64,000 nucleotides of DNA from an uncultured Bacteroidota bacterium (GTDB lineage: Bacteria > Bacteroidota > Bacteroidia > Bacteroidales > VadinHA17). This document shows, piece by piece, positions 10,144 to 18,500 of this stretch. The position numbers and the translations under genes were made by a program. Numbering within the stretch: the stretch's first letter is position 1; every line of letters starts with the position of its first letter. The notes under the pieces were generated by a model. It worked only from the letters and a program-made list of their open reading frames with translations. It did no database searches and was not told where the DNA came from. The stretch lies in assembly GCA_903844815.1 (NCBI GenBank), contig CAIMVD010000172.1, positions 1 through 64,000 on the forward strand. Direction: 5' to 3'.

Positions 10144-10380
10144 TTAAATATCTATCTTATACTTGTTAAGAATTTGCTTGCCATTCTCATATGAAGAAAA
10201 ATCAATTATATCGTCTGTTTCCAGAGTAAGATCAAAAGTCTCTTCCATTGCAGCAATCAATCCCATGTGACCGACAGAGTCCCAAACAGAGACAGATCCT
10301 AATGACATACCGGGTAACTGCTCTTCCTTTACCAGAAAGTTTAAAATAAACACCTGGTTGTACTTTTCTAAATTGGTCAT
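10144..10380 (-). CDS. Stand-alone acyl/peptidyl carrier protein
   Basis: 78 residues with the phosphopantetheine attachment site WDSVGHM (Ser35), followed by the acidic helix AAMEETFDLTLETDDIIDF that typifies carrier proteins. It is the first gene of the NRPS/PKS set in the direction of transcription, 88 bp before the membrane protein gene. It probably holds the acyl group activated by the ligase at 7904-9310 and presents it to the first condensation domain. It differs from a housekeeping AcpP, which has a DSLDxV motif, so a pathway-specific role is likely. Confidence in the fold is high; the partner assignment is inference. Confidence 0.9.
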   Translation of the reverse strand: MTNLEKYNQVFILNFLVKEEQLPGMSLGSVSVWDSVGHMGLIAAMEETFDLTLETDDIIDFSSYENGKQILNKYKIDI

Positions 10381-10434
10381 TGTTATTATTTTAGTTTTGA
10401 CTATTAATACTTATTTAAGTTAGCCATAATCCGC

Positions 10435-11178
10435 TTAATCTTTTACGCAACGTACAGATACGCCTGTATCTTTGGTATAATTTCTTTCCTGAAGTGTTGA
10501 CAGATCGAAATAAACGAGCCAGCATGAAGCCAGAAGAGGAATATCTGCAGTTGTACTCCAGTAATAGGCTCCAAGTCCTGCACTGGAATAAGTACCTGCC
10601 GGCTGACGGATTCCTCCGGGCATAGCAGAAAATCCTGACTTGTTGTTGCTTGCCATATCCTGCCCGGGATTACCGGTGATACCATATAATACCCACCCGG
10701 TGGTTGATGCAAGAGCTTTGGCGCTGGAATTCGGACCAACAATCTCACCGAACGCGCCCGAATTAACGTAATCATCAAGAACCTTCCAGTCAACATCACT
10801 GGGAACATGCCATCCGGCAGGACAAACGTTCCTTGAATCGGCAGCTGCATACCAGGTATAAAGTCGGCCATAAATTGCGGCATAACTCTCATTGCCCATA
10901 TATGCCCAGTTATATTTCGGCGAAGTAGCATCAGCAATTGACAAGGAATTAGGAACGGTTGATCCTATCTGATCTCCGTTATTGTATTTTGTTGCCTTGA
11001 GATTATCAGCCATCCACCACTGAGTTCCGATTTTTACGGTACCGTAAACATTACCTTCAAAATCCGTCACCTTTCCTTTTTCAATTACGTTATCTGACGG
11101 CTTGTTGCATCCCTGGGGCAAGGTAATAAGAGCCGCTGTAACAATCAGTATCATAAAGTATTTTAATCGCTTCATCAC
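10435..11178 (-). CDS. FISUMP-domain lipoprotein
   Basis: 247 residues. An N-terminal hydrophobic segment ends in a lipobox-like LPQGC (Cys about 24), so the protein is probably a lipoprotein. The rest matches the Fibrobacter succinogenes major paralogous domain: DFEGNVYGTVKIGTQWWMADNL, the YGRLYTWYAA block, CPAGWHVPSDVDW, and the C-terminal YYWSTT and VSVRCVKD blocks. The domain is common and multi-copy in Bacteroidota surface proteins; its biochemical role is not established. The gene lies 27 bp after wecB and 54 bp before the carrier protein gene, on the same strand, so it may be cotranscribed without sharing their function. ATG 11178 is followed directly by a second Met codon, either of which could start. 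Confidence 0.9.
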   Translation of the reverse strand: MMKRLKYFMILIVTAALITLPQGCNKPSDNVIEKGKVTDFEGNVYGTVKIGTQWWMADNLKATKYNNGDQIGSTVPNSLSIADATSPKYNWAYMGNESYAAIYGRLYTWYAAADSRNVCPAGWHVPSDVDWKVLDDYVNSGAFGEIVGPNSSAKALASTTGWVLYGITGNPGQDMASNNKSGFSAMPGGIRQPAGTYSSAGLGAYYWSTTADIPLLASCWLVYFDLSTLQERNYTKDTGVSVRCVKD

Positions 11179-11205
11179 TATAATTTTAAAATTAAAAAAT
11201 ACTTG

Positions 11206-12363
11206 CTAGATGGCTTTGTAATCAATAATTTCCTTCAGGCATCTTTCAGCAGTTTTTCCATCCCAAAGTTCGGGACGAATTGGAATACGAGGTTTTTTAA
11301 CTGCTTCGAGGAACTCTTCACGTATGGTTTTAATACTATTTCCTACAAGTACGCTGGCTCCGCCATGTTCACGCAGGGTGATTGGACGTTCAGTATTCCA
11401 CCGGAGAGTGAGGCAGGGTGTACCAAGAACGGTGCATTCTTCCTGTAATCCGCCGCTGTCGGTAAGAATAACCCTTGCCTGCATGTTCAGTTTGAGCATC
11501 TCGAGATAACCCAGAGGCTCAAGCAGGAGTAGATTCTTGTGGCTCATAACTTCTTCCAGCAGTCCGAAGTTGTCGAGCATCTTGCGTGTCCTGGGATGAA
11601 CTGTCCAGATAAGAGGCATTTCGGGACATACCTCATCGATCATAAACCTTACGATCGGCTCAAGTATCTCCTTCCTGTCGACATTCGATGGACGGTGAAG
11701 AGTCATCAGCGCAAATTTATCAGGAGTTATCTTTCCTATACTTTTCCATGTTTCGTTAACTGAATTATCCCTAAGAATTTCTTCAATGCTGATTTCTGAA
11801 GCTTTTTCCCTGTTGTTTTCGAGGGTATCGATCATTATATTCCCGGTAAACTTCACCTTATTGTCGGGAACACCCTCTTTTTTCAGGTTTTCTGAAGACA
11901 TCCTGTCGGGGGTTAAAAGCAAGTCGGAGAGCCTGTCGGCAACAAGCCGGTTAACCTCTTCAGGCATTGCCATGTCGCCTGAACGTAAACCAGCCTCAAT
12001 ATGGCAACAGAGAATGTTCTCTTTCTTAGCAGTCACAGAACAGGCAAGTATTGCATTTACATCACCAACAACAACTACCCAGTCGGGCTTGTTTTCGCGC
12101 AAGACTTTTTCAAATTCGATCATTGTGTTACCCACCTGCTCGGCATGGCTTCCAGAGCCAACACCCAGGTTAATGTCAGCGTCAGGTATTTCAAGCTGTT
12201 CAAAGAAAGCCCTTGACATACGGTCATCATAATGCTGTCCTGTATGTACAAGAATATGTTCGACTTTATTGCCGTTATTCTCATTGTGTTTCTTAATAGC
12301 CTTTATGAAAGGAGCTATTTTCATAAAATTCGGACGAGCGCCAACTACTGAGATAATCTTCAT
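11206..12363 (-). CDS. wecB: UDP-N-acetylglucosamine 2-epimerase (non-hydrolysing)
   Basis: 385 residues, the usual length. It has the N-terminal VVGARPNFMKIAPF motif, HTGQHYDDRMS, the VVGDVNA and HIEAGLRSGD motifs, TLHRPSNVD, and the UDP-binding TDSGGLQEECTVLGTPCLTLR region. The enzyme interconverts UDP-GlcNAc and UDP-ManNAc in the cytoplasm, supplying ManNAc or ManNAcA for surface polysaccharides. No other polysaccharide genes are nearby. It stands between the OmpA-like protein gene (84 bp upstream) and the FISUMP gene (27 bp downstream), so the location is unusual for this enzyme. Function is confident; why it sits here is unknown. Confidence 0.95.
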   Translation of the reverse strand: MKIISVVGARPNFMKIAPFIKAIKKHNENNGNKVEHILVHTGQHYDDRMSRAFFEQLEIPDADINLGVGSGSHAEQVGNTMIEFEKVLRENKPDWVVVVGDVNAILACSVTAKKENILCCHIEAGLRSGDMAMPEEVNRLVADRLSDLLLTPDRMSSENLKKEGVPDNKVKFTGNIMIDTLENNREKASEISIEEILRDNSVNETWKSIGKITPDKFALMTLHRPSNVDRKEILEPIVRFMIDEVCPEMPLIWTVHPRTRKMLDNFGLLEEVMSHKNLLLLEPLGYLEMLKLNMQARVILTDSGGLQEECTVLGTPCLTLRWNTERPITLREHGGASVLVGNSIKTIREEFLEAVKKPRIPIRPELWDGKTAERCLKEIIDYKAI

Positions 12364-12447
12364 AATGTCTGTTTATAATCTTTAAATAATAACTACTTAC
12401 TTTTTTTATCAAAGGGGAACTAATAAAGAAGAATCCCCGGTATTAAA

Positions 12448-14598
12448 TCATTCGCTCTTTATCGAAAGGTCCACACGTCTGTTAAGTGCCCTGTCCTCAT
12501 CAATAAAGTTGGGAGCAATCGGCCTGCTGCTGCCATAACCAATAGAGCGAAGCCTTTTGGAGTCAATGCCTTTGGTTATTAAATAATTGGAAATTATTCG
12601 TGCCTGGCTTTTCGACAATGAGAGTTTATCCTCTGGCGACCCGGTGTTATCAGTATGGATTGCAATTTCGAGTTTCTTATCGGGATACCTGCCCAGAATT
12701 TTAACAACCTGATCAAGCAACAGGTATGACGTTGATGTCAGCCTGCTATTACTGTCAAAATACGAATCAGCTGATATTCCGAATATTTTTTTGACGTTAT
12801 AAAGTTCCTTTTCAGCCGGATCGGTAATCAGTTTAATTTTAGTTGTTACATTTCCGAATCCCTTATGAACAAGATCCATAAATGGTAAATAAGATGCCAT
12901 GAGGCCCATCTGCCTGTCAACAACGTAGCTGTAGTTGCCGGAAACACTGTCGTAGATCTCTTCCACTTTAAAATTAGCAGGAAGGTTTTTGAACAAAACA
13001 TCTTCAGTACTCAATTTATTCCGTGACGAAATGAGCTCAATCAGAAAAAGCGCTCCGGCAGAAAAATCTGATTCAGCTGAATATAGAGTCTTTACTCTGA
13101 CATTGACAAAACTTCTGATATCCGGAAAATCTGTTATCGCTACGGATTTCTGATTAAGGTAACTATTTTTTTCCTTAAGATCAGTTGTCACATGTATCTT
13201 CTTTGAGGATCCTGTTCTTAGAATTATTCCGGATGAATCGGATTTGATAGTTAGTCCAAGATTAACAAGATAGTCGCCCTTTTCGGCAAAGGCATGTTTT
13301 ACCTTTTCGCCCTGTCCACGGGTACCGTCTCCGAAATCCCAGGAATATGAAAGAATTTTATATCCGGGAAGATAAGATTTTCTTCCGTCAAAGAATAGTG
13401 AATCATCCATTACAAGCACATCCTCAGAACTGATATATGCCTGTTCATAGTCTTTTATTTCAAGATCATAGGCAAGCTTCGAAAAGAAAAGCTTTCCTGT
13501 AACCTTATCGATAATATCGAACCTTACTTTATATTTTCCGGGACCAGGGAAACGATGTGTCACCGACACTCCGGGTCTCTTCACTCCTCCTCCAAAATCC
13601 CAAACATATGCAAGGTTTAGTGTATCAATAATAATGCGACCCGTATCAATGAAAGTGAAGCCATATTGGTTTTCCTTTTGTGCGGCAGTATAGAGATTTT
13701 GAGGGATTTTGGTCTTGAAATGGAAGATGTCATACTGGTTGTCCCTGTTTGATGAGAAATATCCTTCGTTCATCAGCGAATCCGTAACAATCCCAAAATC
13801 ATCTTTCGTGGAATTAACAGGACGATCGAGATGCACGGGTGTGCTCCACTCATTTTCTGAAAAATGTGAGAAGAAAATATCCTTGCCTCCAAGGCCTGCA
13901 TGACCGTCAGATGAGAAGAAAAGTTCTCCGGTATGATTAATGTAAGGATAAATCTCATTCCCTTTTGAATTTATTACCGGGCCCAGATTAACGGGATCAT
14001 TCCAGTATCCATCCCTCCAGAGACTGTAGTAGAGATCAAGGCCACCGAATCCGCCAGGCTTATCAGATGCAAAATAGAGTTTTTTACCATCAGGGGACAG
14101 GCATGGAAAGGAAACATTGTACCATTCATTATTAATTCTGAACTCTCTTAGTTTTGACCATCTGGTACCGTCCCAGACGGCAGAAAAAATTCCGAGTTTA
14201 TTCCTTGGGCTGGAAATCTGGCCAATCTTACTTTTTACATCAAGATTTCGCGAGAAATAGATTGTATCATACCTGCTGTTGAAAACAGCCGGACCATCAT
14301 TCAGCCTTGAAGTAAGATCCTTCGATAGCACCCTCGCATTTTGCCATATTACCTTTCCGGTGGTGTCAATGTAGTTGATCTTATAGAGTCCTTTATCGTC
14401 GGCAGTCGAATAATTAATCAGGTTAAGATTCCTGTTTGTCGAAAATACTATTCCTTTTTTGTAAAAAACAGGCGCGAACTCGTCATATTTATCTGAACTG
14501 AACAGTGTTTTCTTGACAGTATATGTCTCTGACTGTCCCAATAATGATGCCTGAAAAAGAACAGCTACAAGGGTAAATACCGACAGTTTGTAATTCAT
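12448..14598 (-). CDS. OmpA-family protein with PD40 propeller and PKD domains (T9SS-associated)
   Basis: 716 residues with an N-terminal signal peptide (about 1-22, ending LLGQ). Residues about 40-280 contain PD40/WD40-like propeller motifs (SFPCLSPDGKKLYFASDKPGG, LFFSSDGHAGLGGKDIFFS). Two PKD-type domains follow (about 330-470, YVWDFGGG and YSWDFGDG). The C-terminal OmpA domain (about 600-716) has the AIHTDNTG, LSKSQARIISNYL and IGYGSSRPI motifs and should bind peptidoglycan. This layout resembles the OmpA/propeller proteins found beside SprF and large adhesins in T9SS organisms. It follows the porP gene by 43 bp. The likely role is a periplasmic, peptidoglycan-anchored partner of the adhesin export or attachment complex (inference). 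Confidence 0.88.
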   Translation of the reverse strand: MNYKLSVFTLVAVLFQASLLGQSETYTVKKTLFSSDKYDEFAPVFYKKGIVFSTNRNLNLINYSTADDKGLYKINYIDTTGKVIWQNARVLSKDLTSRLNDGPAVFNSRYDTIYFSRNLDVKSKIGQISSPRNKLGIFSAVWDGTRWSKLREFRINNEWYNVSFPCLSPDGKKLYFASDKPGGFGGLDLYYSLWRDGYWNDPVNLGPVINSKGNEIYPYINHTGELFFSSDGHAGLGGKDIFFSHFSENEWSTPVHLDRPVNSTKDDFGIVTDSLMNEGYFSSNRDNQYDIFHFKTKIPQNLYTAAQKENQYGFTFIDTGRIIIDTLNLAYVWDFGGGVKRPGVSVTHRFPGPGKYKVRFDIIDKVTGKLFFSKLAYDLEIKDYEQAYISSEDVLVMDDSLFFDGRKSYLPGYKILSYSWDFGDGTRGQGEKVKHAFAEKGDYLVNLGLTIKSDSSGIILRTGSSKKIHVTTDLKEKNSYLNQKSVAITDFPDIRSFVNVRVKTLYSAESDFSAGALFLIELISSRNKLSTEDVLFKNLPANFKVEEIYDSVSGNYSYVVDRQMGLMASYLPFMDLVHKGFGNVTTKIKLITDPAEKELYNVKKIFGISADSYFDSNSRLTSTSYLLLDQVVKILGRYPDKKLEIAIHTDNTGSPEDKLSLSKSQARIISNYLITKGIDSKRLRSIGYGSSRPIAPNFIDEDRALNRRVDLSIKSE

Positions 14599-14641
14599 AT
14601 TGTATATTATGTTAAATAAAAACCTGTTTAACCTGCTGCAA

Positions 14642-15559
14642 TCAGAAAATCAGAGGACTGGGGACCTCGACCTTATAACGGAATTCATATCTTAGCATGA
14701 TCTCATGTGAGCCGTTACTGTAGCTCCCCAGTTTACCAAAATCATAATCATAGGTATAGGCAACTCTTAACTGGTTATTGATCTGGAACTGAAATAATCC
14801 TGCAAATGACTGGCTGGTTTTGTAGGAAGCTCCTACCCAGAACCTGTCGTTAAATGTGAAATAGCCATTTAAATCCATCAGAAACTTACCACCCGTTGTT
14901 AAGGTAATGAGGGTGGAAGGAATGAAATTAACCTTTTCCGATATATCAAAAAGATATCCGTACATGAGCATATAACTGTACTGACTCGGATCAACCTGAA
15001 CGGTATACTTATTCTTGTCAGAACTGAAATTATAGCTCAAAAACCTGGGTATTGAAAAACCTCCAAATTGTCTTCCTGATTTGTAATATACCCCGAAGCT
15101 GAAATTAGGAATGACAAAAAGACGTGAATCAATAAGATATGCTTCATCTCCGGGATCCAGCACAATAAGATCAGACCAGGCCGTATTGGTAGTAGTTAAA
15201 CCTGCGCCCAGGCCGAGTGACAGGATCCCTTTTCCGAGATTAAGTCTGTATGCATAATTTGTAACCATCTGTGTCTCCTTGGTAACTCCAATCCTGTCGC
15301 TTATAAGGCTGAATCCAACCCCAACCTTGTTATCCATGATAGGTGCGTCAGCGATGAATGAGGTAGTTTCAGGAGCGCCGGGGATACCAACCCATTGTTT
15401 TCTGAAAAAGGCTGAGACATTAAGGGCACCTCTGTTTCCTGCAAAAGCAGGATTAATTGTTAGAGGATTAAGAATATACTGACTTGTCACAGGAACCAGT
15501 TGTCCAAATGCACCTATAGGAATCAGCAGGATAGAAAGTACTTTAATAATTTTTTTCAT
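14642..15559 (-). CDS. PorP/SprF-family type IX secretion outer-membrane protein
   Basis: 305 residues with a signal peptide (MKKIIKVLSILLIPIGAFGQ). It then shows the family N-terminus: SQYILNPLTINPAFAGNRG, the FFRKQWVGIPGAPET segment, and a C-terminal series of alternating hydrophobic beta strands ending near YDYDFGKLGSYSNGSHEIMLRYEF. PorP/SprF proteins are outer-membrane beta-barrels that associate with the T9SS and hold or export type B CTD adhesins. The gene begins 4 bp after the stop of the giant adhesin gene, so translational coupling is likely, and the OmpA gene follows. SprF itself serves SprB, so this copy probably serves the neighbouring adhesin. Confidence 0.93.
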   Translation of the reverse strand: MKKIIKVLSILLIPIGAFGQLVPVTSQYILNPLTINPAFAGNRGALNVSAFFRKQWVGIPGAPETTSFIADAPIMDNKVGVGFSLISDRIGVTKETQMVTNYAYRLNLGKGILSLGLGAGLTTTNTAWSDLIVLDPGDEAYLIDSRLFVIPNFSFGVYYKSGRQFGGFSIPRFLSYNFSSDKNKYTVQVDPSQYSYMLMYGYLFDISEKVNFIPSTLITLTTGGKFLMDLNGYFTFNDRFWVGASYKTSQSFAGLFQFQINNQLRVAYTYDYDFGKLGSYSNGSHEIMLRYEFRYKVEVPSPLIF

Positions 15560-15563
15560 TCTG

Positions 15564-18500
15564 TCATCTAATTACTATATAACCACTTTTTGATACTCCG
15601 TTTTCAGCTTTCAGAGTATAGAAATAAGTGTCATTGGGAAGCTGATCCCCGTTCTTGTCTACTCCGTTCCACTTATTATCATAGTTGTTGTTGCTGAAGA
15701 CCTGAATTCCCTTTCTGTCAAAAACCGTGAGTTTTGTTTTTCCAAGAGTCGCCAATCCCGGAAGGACAAAATAGTCGTTTTTACCATCCATATTCGGAGT
15801 AATAAGGGTGGGAACAACAAAGTCGTTAACGATTATCGTCACAAAATCAAGTGAAGGAGGACAAACATCATTTGAAACCGTCCAAAGGACTCTGTTTTCT
15901 CCGGGAGCAAGGCCTGTCAGATTAGTAGTAGTGTTCGAAGGACTTGCAATTTTAGCCGATCCGAGCACAAGGGACCAGAATCCTGTTTCGTTTACACCAG
16001 GCGGCTGTGCCGATACTGAAGTATTAAAGACATAGTTCAATGTCTGGTCGGGACCTGCAACAGCAACCGGGATTTCAATAACTGCAACCTCCATTGAGTC
16101 TGCATTAGTACATCCTCTGTCATCAGTAATAGTTGCTTTAAAAATTGTTGTTCCCAAAGGAGTGGCAACAGGATTACTGATATAGGGATCATTCAGAAGT
16201 GAAACTGGCGACCAGTTAAACAGACCGATTCCTGTAGCTGCCAATTGAACGAAGCTTCCTTTGCAGATAACAGTGTCCCTTCCTGCCGAAATAGGAGGCT
16301 TATCATAGAAAAGGGCTATAACTTTGTCACTCGACTGGCATGAACTGTTGGTTTCAGTCCATAAAAATTCATATAAACCGGGAAGGGTTACTGTAACTTT
16401 TGAATTCGCCTTGTTTGCATCAGGAGTAAATGAAGCATTACCTGGTCCTGTGAATTTAGTCCATATTCCGCCTCCTGCTCCGGCTCCCGGGATTGCAGCT
16501 AAAGTTAACTCAAGACCACACAGCGTAGTGTCCCTTCCGGCATTGGCCGACGGAACCTTGAAGAAGTTTACATTTATGGAGGCGCTGTTTGAACAGGTTC
16601 CGTTAACTTCTGTCCAGGTAAAAGTATATTGCCCGAAAGCCGACACTGTAACAGTAGCGTTCGGAGTATTGGAATTAGGGTTGAATGAAACAGTTCCTGT
16701 ACCTGCCGTTTTTGTCCAGGTACCTATACCAACACTCGGAACAGCATTTAGCAAAAAGCCAGGACCACAGTTATTTCCTCCTGTACCCGGATTCGCTATA
16801 GGCCTCTCATAGAAGTTCACAGTTACGTTTGAGCTGCTGGAACACCCACTATTCAATTCTGTCCAGGTAAAAGAATAATTACCATATTCTGACACTGTTA
16901 CAGTTGCTGTTGGAGAGCTGGCATTTGGAGTAAATACCGCTGTACCTGACCCTGCAGCCTTTGTCCAGGTCCCGGCTCCGATACTCGGTAACGCAACGAG
17001 GCTGAAGTTAAGGTCACATTCATTTCCACCCCTTCCTGCATTGGCCACCGGTACTGCATTTACTGTATTTGTAATTGGAGCAGTAATAACATTACATCCG
17101 TTCAGTCCTGTAATCCTCACATCTACCTTGTCGCCGTTAACAAGAGTGTTTACTGAGTATGTCGGCAGGGAACCACCCTGTTTACTATCGCCATTAATCC
17201 TATAGTCATAGTTGATACCGCCCGATGATGTAAATATGATAACCGACCCGGAGCAAAAAATGTTATCACTATCAGAACTTGTCAGAATAGCGGCGGGAAC
17301 CGGAAGAACACTATTGGTGATAGCCGGTGATGTAGACACGCATCCATTGGAAGTAACAATAACATCAATCGCCTGCCCGTCAGTAAGAGTATTTGTGGTA
17401 TATGAATTCTGCAAACCGTTCTGGACACTAATACCGTCTATCCTGAAGTTATAATCACTCCCTCCTGACCCATAGAATGTCACAGCCGAGCCTGCACATA
17501 TTTTATTATCACTGTCAGTGCTTGAAATTCTGGCTACCGGATTTGGGACAACATTATTTGTAATCACGGAAGAAACCGCAGTACATCCATTATCATTGGA
17601 AACAATTACATCCACTGTCTGTCCATAGGTAAGCGAACTGGTCGTGAAGGTAGCTGACAGGCCGTTTTGAACGCTTATGCCACCAACCCTGAAGTTGAAA
17701 CCTGTTCCCCCCCCTGCAGTAAAAGTAACGCTGGTGCCTGCGCAGAAACTGTTATCGGGATCGGTACTGACCAGAGTCGGAACCGGTAAGACATACATAG
17801 TAACTTTTATTGCAGTGCGTGTACTGCTTACACAGCCTGTAGTTGCATTTCTTGCAAGTGCATAATATGTACCCTGCGTGGAAGGATTGTACGATAAACT
17901 TGAGCTTCTAAGGACGGAACCACCTGATGCATCATTATACCAGTCGATTGTCTCACCTGATTGAACTGTTGCACTCAGCACCGGTACCGATCCGCCTTCG
18001 CAGTATGATTTATCTCCACTGCTGACGGGAGCCTGAATTACAGGACAGGTACAATTGGGAGCAGTCACGGCGAGCGTATTTTCGCAAGTGTTCCCATCAG
18101 TCACACTTACTGTAATATTTGTACCTGCCGGAACACCGGTTATAGCCCAAGCATTTCCTCCTGTATTGGAAACTGTACCTGAAGTGCTTGTAACAGTCCC
18201 TGAACTAACAGCGACTGCCAGAGAATAAGTGAGCAGGCTGGCGGAACACACCGGGGCCGAGGAGATGAATATGAATGGCAACGGATCTACAAAATTTATA
18301 ATTGAAGATGAAACAGCTGTGCAGGAGTTTATGTTTGTAACTATAACGTCAACAGCCTTTCCATTACTTAGCGAAGTTGTAGTATAGGTATTTGATACTC
18401 CTGACTGCACACTCGATCCTGCTACCCTGAAATTATAAAGAGTCCCCCCTCCTGCTGTAAATGTAACGCTGGTTCCCGAACAGAAGCTATTGTCAGGATC

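Noticed and set aside
10443-10937. 164-residue frame opposite/within the FISUMP gene
   Set aside because: Shadow frame with no family match; the FISUMP frame has clear domain motifs.
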